Assembly (NCBI RefSeq): GCF_963576615.1
Contig: NC_088714.1
Coordinates: 48,527,272 to 48,591,271, forward strand
From: Watersipora subatra
Taxonomy: Eukaryota; Bryozoa; Gymnolaemata; Cheilostomatida; Watersiporidae
DNA length: 64,000 nucleotides
Reading direction: 5' to 3'
Position numbers and translations under genes: made by a program. Under the pieces are notes generated by a model that was not told where the DNA came from, searched no databases, and saw nothing but the letters and a program-made list of their open reading frames with translations. Shown here piece by piece: positions 36,300 through 48,500 of the stretch; within the stretch, counting starts at the first letter, position 1, and each line of letters opens with the position of its first letter.

Positions 36300-36741
36300 T
36301 ATATATTACTAGCGGAATGCGTTACATAGGTATTAAAAATCAGCTCATAAACAGTACAGTGACAGGTAATGTCGTTGCCTGCCAATTGCCATTAGCCTGG
36401 CGCATTGCCAATAGCTAATTTAAGTGAAGCTAGTATCTCTATTGGTAAACTTACTGATAAGAGCCGTCAGAGCAAGCTTTAAGCATGTTGCGTACTGCAT
36501 AGCATAATGCATAGCGCTATACATATATATTTTCACCCAGATATCGACCTAATCACCCAATGAATCCATCAATGCCGCGTAGCTCAATGGTTGAAAGTAT
36601 TGACTGCGGTTATTGACAAAGGTTCCGAGGTCAAATCTTATGCAATACAGATTTTTCATTCCATGATTTTGATAGCTATAGCCGGACAACCAAAATCACA
36701 CACAAACTGCTTTGAAATATATATATATATATATATATATA
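36300..36741 (+). mobile_element. tRNA-derived SINE, near full length
   Basis: GCGGAATGCGTTACATAGGT, CTCATAAACAGTACAGTGAC, TGGCGCATTGCCAATAGC, CCCAATGAATCC, the tRNA-like module (TAGCTCAATGGTTGAAAG and GGTTCCGAGGTCAAATC), GATTTTGATAGCTATAGCC, CACACAAACTGCTTTGAAAT and a (TA)n tail at 36718-36741. Same block order as the copies at 18.4, 38.0 and 62.0 kb. Confidence 0.8.
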
Positions 36742-37177
36742 CAGTCAAACATGGATAACTCGAACTTCAAGGGACCGAGCAAAAGTGTTCGAATTATCAG
36801 AGCGTTCAAGTTATCAGAGCACTGTCACAAGTTCATATATTTACTTATTTATTAGTAGATACATGTACATATACAAACTATAATATAAATCAAAAGCACA
36901 AATGGCTTGTTTCAAATTAAATGCTTCTAATGTAAAGTTTAAAACGTTTTCATGAAAAAGTATAGAGATTTTTCTATCACTTGAGATTGGTTTGTTGTTT
37001 GAGGTGATGTTATTGCCAGGACGTTTTTCAGATTGACATTGGCAAAACTTGATCGTTGTTGAAATGCTCAAAAGAAAAGACATTTTTTTCTTTTGGGGTT
37101 TTACCCACGATCAATTTTACCGTTTTTTCTTGAAGTTTATGCAGATTACCTTACTTTACCTGGGATTCGTTAAGAGC

Positions 37178-37222
37178 AACACTCCGAGGCAGTTCAATTA
37201 GAAGTTTTACGAGGTTTTACGG
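37178..37222 (+). mobile_element. Family X right-end fragment
   Basis: GGCAGTTCAATTAGAAGTTT followed by TACGAGGTTTTACGG matches the family X right terminus, with the last bases duplicated. Only the tip is present. Confidence 0.5.
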
Positions 37223-37373
37223 TACATTCTATATCACTCACGCTTTTTTAATAGATACTTACTTATTGAATGTACACACGTATTCTGTGTTTAGGTCAAA
37301 CGATGAATAGTTTTTTGTAGCTCAGACAACGTATACGTTTAATTACAACATTTTTTAAGACGTTTTCAACATT

Positions 37374-37405
37374 CCGACGTTGATTCAACACAGAATCAAC
37401 GTCGG
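37374..37405. repeat. Perfect 13-bp-arm hairpin
   Basis: CCGACGTTGATTC and GAATCAACGTCGG are exact inverses separated by AACACA. It lies just upstream of the foldback MITE. Confidence 0.8.
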
Positions 37406-37417
37406 AAAACTATTCAT

Positions 37418-37537
37418 CACGGGCTAGCCGAGTCACGCACTCAAGGATTTTCGCCACGCACATACAAAACAACATGCGATTTTTGTTTTGTATGTGCGTG
37501 GCGAAAATTCTTGCGCGCGTGACCCGGCTAGCCCGTG
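37418..37537. mobile_element. 120-bp foldback MITE with 8-bp TSD
   Basis: The whole element is one hairpin: CACGGGCTAGCCG at one end, CGGCTAGCCCGTG at the other, with near-perfect arms through CGCCACGCACATACAAAAC. It is flanked on both sides by CTATTCAT (37410-37417 and 37538-37545). The 8-bp duplication suggests mobilisation by a hAT-type transposase. Confidence 0.85.
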
Positions 37538-38029
37538 CTATTCATCGTATCGCAGTATAAATAAAATTTCACCAAACTTTTAGAAAAGTCGTTGACAAAA
37601 ATATTTTGCCGATGGTGGTAATAACGACGCTTATGAATTACGAAAAGATGAAGTTTACCTCTATGGCTTTGAATAAAGTGATTTTCTAAAGCGAAAACAA
37701 CCGTTTCGGTAGCTGTTGGGCAAAAAAACAGTTCGAATTAACAGTGTTGAGTTCGAGTTATCTATAGCAATTTATCATTACGTGGGAACGGACCAAAGGA
37801 AATGTTCGAATTAACCATGTGTTCGAGCTATCCGTGGACGAGTTATCCATGTTTGACTGTATATACACATTTACGCTTAATACTCTATATTTATTACATA
37901 AATAATATCAACCAAGCGATAGTGTGCTTATATATATATGTATATAAACGCACTATTGCTTGATTGATAATATATATACGTGTATATATATTCCAAAAAT
38001 AGTAAAAATACTATAAAAAATATTTATAT

Positions 38030-38445
38030 ATACTAGCCGAATGCCCGTCATTGCATGGGTATTAAAACAGCTTATAAACAGTGGCAGGTAATGTAGTTTT
38101 CATTGGCTAGTTTGAGTAAGCTAGTCTCCGTTTTGCTAAACTTGCTAACAAGAACCGTAAGAGCAACCGTTAGTGCCGTTAACGTAACACGTTTTAAGTG
38201 TACACTACGTTTACGTAACGCTGCACGTAACACAGAGTTGCTATTCATATTTTAATTCAGATGACTCATATCGCCCAATGAATCTATTGCATCTTGTTTA
38301 GCTTAGTGTGTTAGTTTTTGCCTTTCGAATGGGAAGGTCCCAGATCAAATCTTCTGCTCTGCATACTTTTCATTGCTATAGATTTTAATAGCTATAGCTG
38401 GACAGATACCGAACGACGACAGACTAAGACAAACTAAGATTTATA
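38030..38445 (+). mobile_element. tRNA-derived SINE copy
   Basis: CCGAATGCCCGTCATTGCAT, CAGCTTATAAACAGTGGCAG, CGCCCAATGAATC, a degraded tRNA-like A box (TAGCTTAGTGTGTTAG) and B box (GGTCCCAGATCAAATC), then GATTTTAATAGCTATAGC. TA-rich simple sequence follows to about 38520. Confidence 0.75.
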
Positions 38446-39254
38446 TAGATACCTATATTTATATTAGTTATATATAGTTATGGTTATATATAGTTATTTA
38501 TATAATATATATATATTTTATATCATTAATGACGAACAATAAACTGGCTAATTGATTTTATAACATCTTAAATTATATTTTATTAATGGAAACTCATTTG
38601 CTTGTTAACGACATTGTAAAGATGCTACCCTGACATGGCTAATGGTAACTTTTTATGACAATGCTAGCATTATATGGCGGGATATACTGCAAAACCTTTA
38701 TTTGAACACAACAGTGCTCTATTTTTCAATCCCTCTCCTATAGTGGCGCATTATTAGATGTGACTTTCAAATAAATTATGGCATGGAATTTTTCAAACAC
38801 CTCGTCAGAATCTTGAAAAGATCAATTTAACCCTTTTATGAGCTAATTAAATGTCGCCTTTATTCTACACTCTTCTTCGAGCGGAGCGACATTAACCCTT
38901 TCGGATGTGAGAAATTTTCTAACTTCTTTCCAACTGGTTGTAGATCTTTAAATGAATATGCACGGGTAAGCTGATACATGTCTCAACCAGTGATATCTAT
39001 TGGTGGCAATTAGCCTACGATGATCTTATAGCCTGTGTTGCAAATTGTTGGAGCATTCAAGTTTTTTATTTCATTCTAAATTTAAAAGTTTAAATGCTAA
39101 TTGCACTCATTGATATGTTTGCTACAGTTAGTAGCTGAAACTAGTTTTTTGTTATTAACTTTTTTGCTTCTTGGTTTTGCTCGTTAACATAAATTGGTAA
39201 ATTGTTTGATGTTGCTTAGCTAGCAGCAACAATCGATGCATAACGATGCTAGTT

Positions 39255-40200
39255 CGTTAAATTATTATTAATAATGACGGCATCTGGAGATAGATCTGAA
39301 TATTCAGAATAAACCGAACAGCCTAGAATATAAAGAAAAAATAGTAGTGCACGAAAGAAGGCTATAAGCAAAAGATTTCTAATCACACAACAGGAAAAAA
39401 TTGCTTATGCAAACGGTAAGTGCTTTAAAATTGTGTGTGCAGCTGACAAGCAGAAATCGTTTACTGATTTTAATCAATTTTACGCTACAAGGAATCAACA
39501 ACGCGCTTATTTATCTTTGCTAATAACTGTGTGTAAAGTAGAAATAAGAAGGCCCCATTGAAAGTCACATTGGTCCCGAAGTAGTGGATTTAGATTTGTT
39601 CTGTGATGGATACGCTGGACAGAACAAAAACTACACACTCATTCACTATTTTTATTGGCTTGTGCATGAGAACCTTTTTTAACAAGATTACAACAAGCTA
39701 TTCAATGTGTAGACATTCTTACATGGAATGTGATTGAGACATGAATGCAGTGAATTGCAAGTCAGGTGTAAATCTACCGTCTGATTGGGTGGAGCTGTTT
39801 CAAAATGCTCGCAAACATTCTAAACCCATTAATATAATTCATCTTAACAGCTCAAAGTTCTTCAATAACACAGAATATTTTAAACAGATGTACAAGGCAA
39901 CTTGCCCAATGAAAACTAGGCCTATGCGTCAAGTGAAAGTTGCGAGTACGAAAAGCAAGCTAATAGCTTTTTATAGAGAATCATGGAATGGCAGTTGCAT
40001 CTAGAGTGCTATTAAAAAGCTATTCAAGCTTCCTCGTTGAACTCAATTAACTTGCATTACCACCAGTCGATTGCTAACCAGCAAAGCAAAATACCAAAAT
40101 TTGCAGGTCCTTAGACGATTTTGCAAATTAGAGAATCAACCATTTTTTGACAATCTTGCAACCAGTGATTTTCGGTCAGCAGATAGGGATGAAATTTAGA
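39255..40200 (+). pseudogene. Broken GQN-type transposase of family X
   Basis: An upstream stretch (KAISKRFLITQQEKIAYANG, FDFNQFYATRNQQRAY-like) is interrupted by stops. A shifted frame then gives VDLDLFCDGYAGQNKNYTLI near 39590-39650. HSYMECD and NLPSDWVELFQNARKHSKPI follow, then FYRESWNGSC and, after further breaks, LQVLRRFCKLENQPFFDNL. Proteins with DG-x-x-GQN-(K/R)N, HS-x4-D and a C-terminal K-x-x-x-L-x-x-(F/L)C motif are common as uncharacterised transposase-like proteins in invertebrate genomes. I cannot name the superfamily. At least five stops or frameshifts make this copy inactive. Confidence 0.6.
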
Positions 40201-40574
40201 CACTGTTGTGAAACTTTAAACTGATATTAATTACGGGTTGTGTTACTGTACTTATATTATAGTTAAAAATAGTTTAAAGTGAAAAAATATAGTTTTATTG
40301 AGCGAAACCTTTTTAGTGCATTCAAATGAAGAAATAAGTGATGTCCGTTGCCAACATGCATGTTCATTTTTGACCACTGAATTACAAAAAACCAATATTC
40401 GGAGTTACAAATGTTATTTTATAAGCACCAAACTATATGTCTGTCAATAAACTTACATATATTTGTCATAAACTGTAGTTTCAATGCATGATCCAGTCTC
40501 AAAACTTGAAAATTGATTTTCTCGAAACTGCAAAGCGTGATATCACTGGTTTTTCCATCGGGGTCTTTATATAT

Positions 40575-41185
40575 ATATGAGAGACCCAAAGTTAAAGATA
40601 CATTTACCTCTATTCTCCTATTTTCCTCTGCAGCATAACGCTGCAGACGCCTGTCAGCTGTAACCATAAGTTGTCTGCCCCAAACTTTAACCACCTGATA
40701 CTCAGAAAACTCTGAGTCACCTTCACAGGAACTGGAAGCATTGTTTCAATTCTGTTGTTCGTTAATAAAACCTGTCGTTAATAAAACCTGTCCACGCAGT
40801 AATTCAGTAAATTAATGATGTCAATTAATTCAGTAAATTAAATAATGTCGATGTGCGATCTAGTAATTGAGTACAATCCTATCTTCTAGATCAGACAACT
40901 CGTTTTACGAGCGATAACACTTATTATGACCTATATAAAAATTTCATGTTGATGATTGGCTAAAGAAGAGGTATTATATTTATCACTTGTGGACTCTTTT
41001 CATTTGTATCACATGATACACGTCACGAATTAAAAAATGATCTCTTTTAAACGCTTATATCTCTGGACAGGGTAGTCTACAAAGACAAAAATGACATCCA
41101 ATTGTAGCTGATGTTTAGCCTTTTGTTGATCTTAATATCATTTGATCGGCTTTTTTTGATGCAATCACCTCTTTAAGAAGTCACA
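40575..41185. repeat. Dispersed ~600-bp repeat, copy 2
   Basis: Collinear with 35610-36190 and in the same orientation. Here an extra duplication of TTAATAAAACCTGTC lies near 40772-40800. A minus-strand ORF over the left part (40694-40419) has no recognised motif. Confidence 0.7.
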
Positions 41186-41252
41186 ATGGGACAAAAACGC
41201 AGTTTGATGTAACTAGCAAGTCATTCCTAAGGCGGTCGGCATCGTTCTAGAC

Positions 41253-42330
41253 CAGGGCTAATTTGATATTAATCGCTTGATATATATCATCGATATATAT
41301 CGCCGATAGATAGGATATTTTTGGGTCAAAAAAATCGATATTTTCGAAAATATTCATTTTATCATTCCGTTTTCACCTCACAACTATTGCTAACAGTCTA
41401 AAAATGCTAAATAACACCTAAAATCATCAAATACTTGTATAGGGTCCTATTAGGCTTAACCAACACAGACAAACAAAGACAGCCAGACCAAGTAGGTAAC
41501 ATTGGCTAGACCAAATAATTAGTGTTTGAGTTGAGAAGAGTTTTTCAGATCTAAATTGCATTTCTTCATCCTTGTACTATCTCACTAATCTGATTATCTC
41601 ATCTCATGTTAAACTGTTATTTTTATTGCTTATTGGAAGACCAGCCTGCTGAAAACCTTTTGAACTTCATAATCCATGATTTCGAATTGAACTATCAGAC
41701 ACCAAAAGACCGAATTGTCAGCGCATTACACTGACTCACTGAGTTGACAGAGTAACTCATCTCATCATTTTCTGTAAAAAGTTTTCAATGAATAGCTTCG
41801 AAGAATTCTGGCTCAGTATAAAATCTATAAATGGGATGACATAACTTTACTGCTCATGTTGAGTGTGTGTTTTCATCACGTGGACTGGTTCACAGCAAGT
41901 TGAGAAACCGTCTCGGTGTGGTGAAGGCTGGCATGCTGGTGTTTGTTTACAAATACCTAAACTAGACAAGAGTAGGACATTGAACATGCTTGGACTATCA
42001 TAGTGTGTATTTACTATTTGCACTATTTTTTTGCACTTTTCATTCTTGTCATGATTTCCAATGCAATATTTGATGAATATTTTTATATTTACAAATATCA
42101 TTATTATACTAGGCCTACAATAAATCAAGTGTTTGGTATTAAACATTGCTGACTGACTACATACAACTTAATTGAACCTATAAAATACATCAATCACAAT
42201 GTAAACACCATACCAGTTCAACCTAGCTTCAAATTGTTTTCAAAATATTCATTTGTTCAAAAATATCATAAACATCATAAAAATCAAAAATACAATGTAT
42301 ATCAGCGATATGATATTTTTGCCAACCCTG
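41253..42330 (+). mobile_element. hAT deletion derivative with perfect 8-bp TSD
   Basis: It starts CAGGGCTAATTTGATATTAA and ends with the inverse of CAGGGTTGGCAAAAATATCA. TTCTAGAC is duplicated at 41245-41252 and 42331-42338. CAG-type termini with an 8-bp TSD are the hAT hallmark. The subterminal regions are rich in ATCGATATAT motifs. Only the last exon remnant of the transposase remains. Confidence 0.9.
41861..41965 (+). pseudogene. hAT transposase C-terminal fragment
   Basis: A 34-codon stretch ending in TAG encodes ECVFSSRGLVHSKLRNRLGV followed by VKAGMLVFVYKYLN. This is the conserved hAT C-terminal dimerisation segment (ERVFS-x-G, then SKLRNRLG). The sequence upstream (EFWLSIKSING) is also hAT-like but separated by a frameshift. 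Confidence 0.8.
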
Positions 42331-42897
42331 TTCTAGACTAGCCAACTTATTCTGGTTGCCCAATACCTTTCAAAATGGTTTCTGACCTCAACTTTTTTTT
42401 GGCACTGCTGAACTAGTTGATATTAGCGTCCAAACAATTTTTTTGGCAGAGCAATACTTTTACGCGTTACATTTAGCACAAATGCAACGCGTAAAGGTTT
42501 TGCTTGCTAAACGCAACTTTCTCCGTAAAACTAGTCGTTCATTTACCATGGTAAATGTACACCATTTTTTATGTATATGTACTTCGAAGTATCAAGACCG
42601 GGTTAAATAAGGAACTATTATTAGCCTGAGACAGTTATTCAGTATTTTTATGGTGTCGCTTTCAAAGTTTTAACGAAAAAAAGACGAAAGGTTTTGGAAT
42701 TGGAAAACGAGGTAATTAATTGTTATTGGTGTAATCGATTCATTATTAATACGATTTGGGAACATTTTTCTACTGATCAATTGATATCATGGGTTCATAA
42801 AGATCAAAGATTGTTAAAGGTTGACTTGCAATAAAATTCACATTACAGTTATTTGGTATCAAAAGATTCGCCATGTCTTACTCTGTTGTGTTGTAGG

Positions 42898-45007
42898 TAG
42901 AGCTGCACAATGATCGCGTTAATTAAACGATTAACGCGGACCAATACAAATAAACGATTAACCGAGCTGGGCCAATTAATCTTCAATTAAAATGCAACCG
43001 AGGTGATGATCTTGATGTGGTTGCTTTCCTTTGTACTGTTTAGTACCATACGTTAGTAATACTAACGTAGCAGGTTACTACCATTTAATTTACTAACAAA
43101 TAAATATTATGACAAGCAACACTTTCTTACCAATAAATTAAACCACAATTATTTTGGACTCAACTATAAAAACACATTGAGTCGCTTGTTTATACAATAC
43201 AATGCACAAGCGCCGTGCCGATCTAGCTGTAAGCAGCCATTTTGTTAGGTGTTTGAACATGTTTCTTGGGAATAGCAACAAAAGTGGTTTCAGTATTATT
43301 TACTAGAAATTCCACTGTCATACTGCCCACGACCAAAGAGATATTGGAAAAAAGAAAGGGTACTGATGGTTGAGAAATGCAACATTAGCAGTCAAATGGC
43401 ACTGCAGTGCAATAGGATAACTGCAATGGTAGCTGTAATGTACTGGGTGTGGGTATTATTATATGCAACAAATAGCAATAATGAAAGGAAAAGATTATAT
43501 GTTTATATCTCTCCCCCTGCAATAGGAGAAATGCAATATTGGCCAATATTAGAAGTAAAATGTACTGGTATTATTAGAATAACCAATATTATTAATACAA
43601 TAATAATATAAAACCAATACACAATTTTGTTTACATTTAAAAACGTCATAGTTTTTATAACCTCATAAGTATAATCTCATAATCTTAAAATCTCATAAGA
43701 ATCGTTAGAAAAAAATATCATCGTCATTTCCTTTACTTACACTACGTTGTACATCAGTTAGAATACCAAAGTACTCAAGAGTCTAAAATGTCAGTTACTT
43801 TGAGATCGGCAAAAACGAAACGAGTTCGGTACTCCTACGTTAATTACAGAAACCTTTGACAATGCTAGACTGGTGAAATGTGCACATTATTTTTTCGTGA
43901 AATGCGCATGACTTTATCGTTCTATTCTCTGTCGCTCGGTATTTCAATTTCCGATCTTAACTTTTATTAAACCAAGCTTTTCAATCGTTTTGTGGCGATT
44001 TTCGTCCAAATTAATCTGTCTATTTGTGTATAATCCGATCAGATGGGTTAGTTTTAGGAATTTGCGGTAACCTTTCAAAGGCTTGGTAACATATTTAAAT
44101 AGGTTTATATGCGTTTTGTATCATTATTATACTTAAACGACTTTACTGAAAAATAGTTAAGTTTGTTGATAGGATTTCGTTGCAAGGGTTTGGTGACTGT
44201 CGTTAACGGATAATTTTTCGGGAGTTGTTTGCACATGTGCATTTTTTTATAAATCGCCCAATCAATCGCTTCGCTCTTGTTTGGTCGTGGGAATACATAT
44301 CTTACGATTTATTTTGTTTATTTTTAAAAACTTTTTCAAGTAAATTATACATGTATTTTCATTTTTCAAAAAAAATCACAATCATATTTCAGCTTCAGAA
44401 TATTAGTAATATAAGATTGACACTTTATTGGAACATGAAAGCAGAAAAATGTCTTCCACCCTAGGTAGCGCATTTCTGTAAGTTGTTGGAAGCGTAATCA
44501 AGAAAGTGAAGTGCATTATATGCCAGAAAGAATTTGCTCACCACCACAGCACATCATCATTAAGATATATTTTAACTAATTCTCATCCTACCAGAAATCA
44601 TCACCAGCTGTCGCAGACAACAACTAATACTAGTGACTACCGGCACTACTGTCCCCTGTGAGCGGCTATTCTCTAAAGCTGGCAATATTGTATGTAGGAA
44701 GAGAGCATCTCTTTTTTCAGATAATGTGAATAAACTGTGCTGCCTCAACTCTTGGCTGACTTAATTATAGACTTTCGTAAACAGTTTTCATACTCATAAT
44801 AATTATTACATTGTAACTTATGTACATTTTACATAACATGTACTACTGCTAACAATTGTCTAAAGTGTAATTAATCTATATGTAGCTGTACTATTTGTTT
44901 TTGAATATGCAGGTTTTCGCTAGATTAATTCTAAGTTTAATTGAAGATTAACTGGTTCAGACCAGTTATTAATCGCGATCAATTTTTATAATTGTTGTGC
45001 AGTTCTA
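42898..45007 (+). mobile_element. hAT (ZBED-type) deletion derivative with 8-bp TSD
   Basis: TIRs TAGAGCTGCACAA and the inverse of TAGAACTGCACAA; TSD GTTGTAGG at 42890-42897 and 45008-45015. Insertion is into the left TIR of the Kolobok-like element, whose sequence resumes exactly after the TSD. Remnants of BED finger and C-terminal transposase are joined by a large internal deletion. Confidence 0.92.
44506..44764 (+). pseudogene. hAT transposase remnant: BED finger plus C-terminus
   Basis: From 44506, VKCIICQKEFAHHHSTSSLR then YILTNSHPTRN resembles a BED zinc finger (C-x2-C ... H), with Ile where the first zinc-binding His is expected. After a frame change, 44636-44764 encodes TTGTTVPCERLFSKAGNIVC and RKRASLFSDNVNKLCCLNSW, the ERLFSKAG-type hAT dimerisation end, to TAA. 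The catalytic core is deleted. Confidence 0.8.
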
Positions 45008-45544
45008 GTTGTAGGTGCCAAATATGTTGGAATGTGATTAAAAGCTCTTAAAAGCTCAAAAACGAACAGAAAATCGCAGCCACACGAGACCGCCATAGTT
45101 TGGATTCGTTTTCCAAAACGGCTAAAATGTGACGTATGTGTGCGAGATAGTTTATGTTTACACTTTCATGCATCCTTATTCGTCGAAATATTTTCACAAA
45201 TATACTTCACGCTTGCAATAAAAACCATGTCTATTGTTCTTACGCGTCTATTTTATCGGCATCGTAATGCTGCAACTTTGAACACTGATATCTCAAAACC
45301 TAGCATAAAAATATGTTTAATTTTTTAAACTTAGCTTGAACGATTGCATATCATCCTCTGACAAACATGATGAGCCTTTCGGTCCGCTATGATGGTCGAA
45401 AAATGTTGTATAAATTGTTCGCGCCATAATGGCGGGAATTGTAAGTCACATGATCAGATAATGTTAGTTTCAGTTCAAGTTTGATCTATCGCAAATAACA
45501 GACACGCTTTCTCGTATTAAACTTGTTAATTTCAATTCGTCATA

Positions 45545-48500
45545 ATGTCTAACGCGCCACATCGTGTTTGTGCAGCTGGCAAACTGAGAAGCACCTTTTT
45601 TCTTGGCCAAGAGCAGAGAAAAGACCAGACCATCACCGGGCGTGGAGCAACTGGGTGAAGCTGGATGTGACAAACTTAATTTATTCGCCTGCTTACTCTT
45701 ACCATTGTTTTCGCCATTTTAAAGACGACATGTTTTCTAACCTGTTTGCATACTTCACATGTCACCAAAGCACGTGAGTAATTTATTTTATGAACTACTT
45801 GTATTAGTAGTAGTAACGCGGGTTATTTTCTAGTATTCTCCTAATACTACTGTATTAATCTATATTTAATATAACAATATTAATGTCATTTAATTGTAAT
45901 ATGATATTATTAGTATTTTATCTTTTTAGTTACATGTATTATTATTACAATAACAAAACTAGTTCATACTGCATATCTATCTGTAAAACGTAATATATTA
46001 ATCTATAATTGATAAAATAATGTTATAAGTTTCACGATTAATTTTGCCAAATTTCTTAACTCCACTCACTTATAGATATGTTATATAAAATAGTTATTGT
46101 CATTTTCTGGTATCATCGTTAATAGCATATTAGTCTTATTATATGATTATTATTATTAGATGATGAAGAGTTTGTGCCAACCACTGAAGACTGAGAAGAG
46201 TTTGAGTGCTATGTTGGCCAGCGTCAAACACTCTCCAATTACATGTAAGATAGAGCTGAACTTAACCAAACTTGACAAAATATAAAGAATATCCATAGAG
46301 TTATAACTCACATTTTTATGTTTACAATATCATGGATTCTAATAAGGTTTTTTAAAATCTGTGTCATGATTGCATGGCTATATATTTATTCTTTTTTGAT
46401 CAAGCAAATATGATATAATAACAGGAAATGATGTTGTACTAATCTTATTGCAAGTCAACTATTGTTTTGCGATTTCAGACCCGAATCCTCCTTCAAAAAG
46501 GAGAAAATAATAGTAAGCGTGACAGCACTCCAGCGACTATTTCACTGTCACGCCTGCGCCCTCCCTGCTCATTCACGATGGTGCGAGAAGGCGGATGGGT
46601 AGAGTTCAAGGTTACATGTGCCTCCTGTCACCAATCGTACACTTGGGAAACAACTGCCAGGGTGAACATAGCTCACGTCATCAACCCCCTGCTGGCAGCT
46701 GCATCACTCTTTTCTGGCGAATGCCTTACGCAGAACCTCCGTTTTCTGTCGCTCCTGAACATCGCGATACCAAGCCGCAGCGTTTTCTTCTACCAACAAA
46801 GAGAATACTTACATGGTGTGAGTGTTAATATTTACCCATAAACTTGGAAAATGTGAGTAAAAGCTAGGCACACTAATTGAATAACGATATTTAGAAACAA
46901 TTTTTTTCTTGAAATGAAAATATGTCATCCTTCAAGCGAAATATATTATAATTTAAAATGCTGATTCTTCATCATAATATAACACAAAAAGGGGGGAAGG
47001 GATTCTACATTCTTAAACTAATGATAATGACACAAATTAATCTTGTATAATGAAGTTTTACAATAATTTACAGTGTATTGCTGAGCAGTACACCCTGCAT
47101 AACGAGGGATTTATGGCAGCAATTGATTGGGAGCTTGATTTGGCATGTGACGGTAGATGCGATAGTCTGGGGCATTGCGCACTATACGGGGCCTACACTA
47201 TGATGGATCAGAGCTGCGGTTTAATAGTCAGCAGCCATTTTGTCAAGGTAAAACTTTGACAGTTTTTACTTCACGGTCTGACAAAAATACAAATTTTTTA
47301 GTAGTTATCAATACATAAACATGAAGTTGCTGATCTAGCTAGATAATTCATTCAAATAATGTGAAAGTGATTGTTGGTCGTAACCAGACTTGGGGCCACT
47401 AGCAGTGCAGTGCGCACTGCACTAGTGAACTGCACTAGGGCAGTGCATAGTGCAGTGCAATCTAAAAATAGAAATGTCTAGTGCAATGCTAGTGCAAATT
47501 TGACATGAGTTCCTGGGTGCACTAGTGCAAGTGCAGTGCTTAGTGTGACATGATATGTAATAGTGCAGTGCCTAGTGCGGGTTAGAAAATTCCCATAAAC
47601 GCACTAGTGCAAGTGCAGTGCACAGTGCAACATAAAATGCTCTAGTGCAATGCCTAGTGCGGATTGGAAACTTTTTCATAAATGCACTAATGCAAGTGCA
47701 GTGCCTAGTGCGACATAGAATGCACTAGTCTAAACTAGATCTAAACTGACTGACGCCAACTTTGAAAGGCTAATGTTCCTTCGGTCTAATAAACATCTTC
47801 TCTGAACAATATTGCTTATCAATTTTGCCATCAATATGACTTACTGTTTACATGATACTGGTTTATCCAAGGGTAGATTTTCTTGTTGTACATAGTACAT
47901 TTATGTAATAAGAAGTGAATTCTTCCATTCCATGCTTGCTTAGTATATTTAGATATTGTAATTGTAATACATTGCACTATTTGATATCTGTTGTCATCGG
48001 CACTATTTAATATTGAGCATTATTGTAGGTCTATGGTTTGTTTGAAATTTTAGGTGAGGCTAGTTTATTTGACAAATACATGGCTGACATCCTTTGCACG
48101 GCTATAATTGTACTATTGCAGTGGATAGCAGTAGATATCTGTTGATTAGCAAGCAATTCTTGCAGCTGCTATAGCAAAAAGCTCATTGGTCTAGTGCCTA
48201 GTGAAGTTTAATAGTGAAGTGCCTAGTGCATTTATGATTTTACACTGCATTAATGCTAGTGCAATGTCTAGTGCACAAGAATTTTTGCTATTGCAGTGCC
48301 TAGTGCATTTTTGACTTCACTTTTCGATGCGCTAGTGCAGTGCCTAGTGCACAAGAATTTCTGCTTGTGCAGTGCCTAGTGCATTTTATATTATTACTTT
48401 GTCATGCACTAGTGCAGTGCCTAGTGCACAAGAATTTCTGCTAGTGCAGTGCCTAGTGCATTTTATATTATTACTATGCCATGTGCTAGTGCAGTGCCTA

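Larger units (their letters stand above)
36742..37859. mobile_element. pogo/Tc1-like element with TA target
   Basis: CAGTCAAACATGGATAACTC at the left and its inverse GAGTTATCCATGTTTGACTG at the right are perfect TIRs flanked by TA on both sides (36740-36741, 37860-37861). Subterminal GTTCGAATTA/TTCGAGTTATC motifs repeat inward. No transposase remains. The left end sits in the (TA)n tail of the adjoining SINE. A family X end fragment and a 120-bp foldback MITE are nested inside. Confidence 0.85.
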
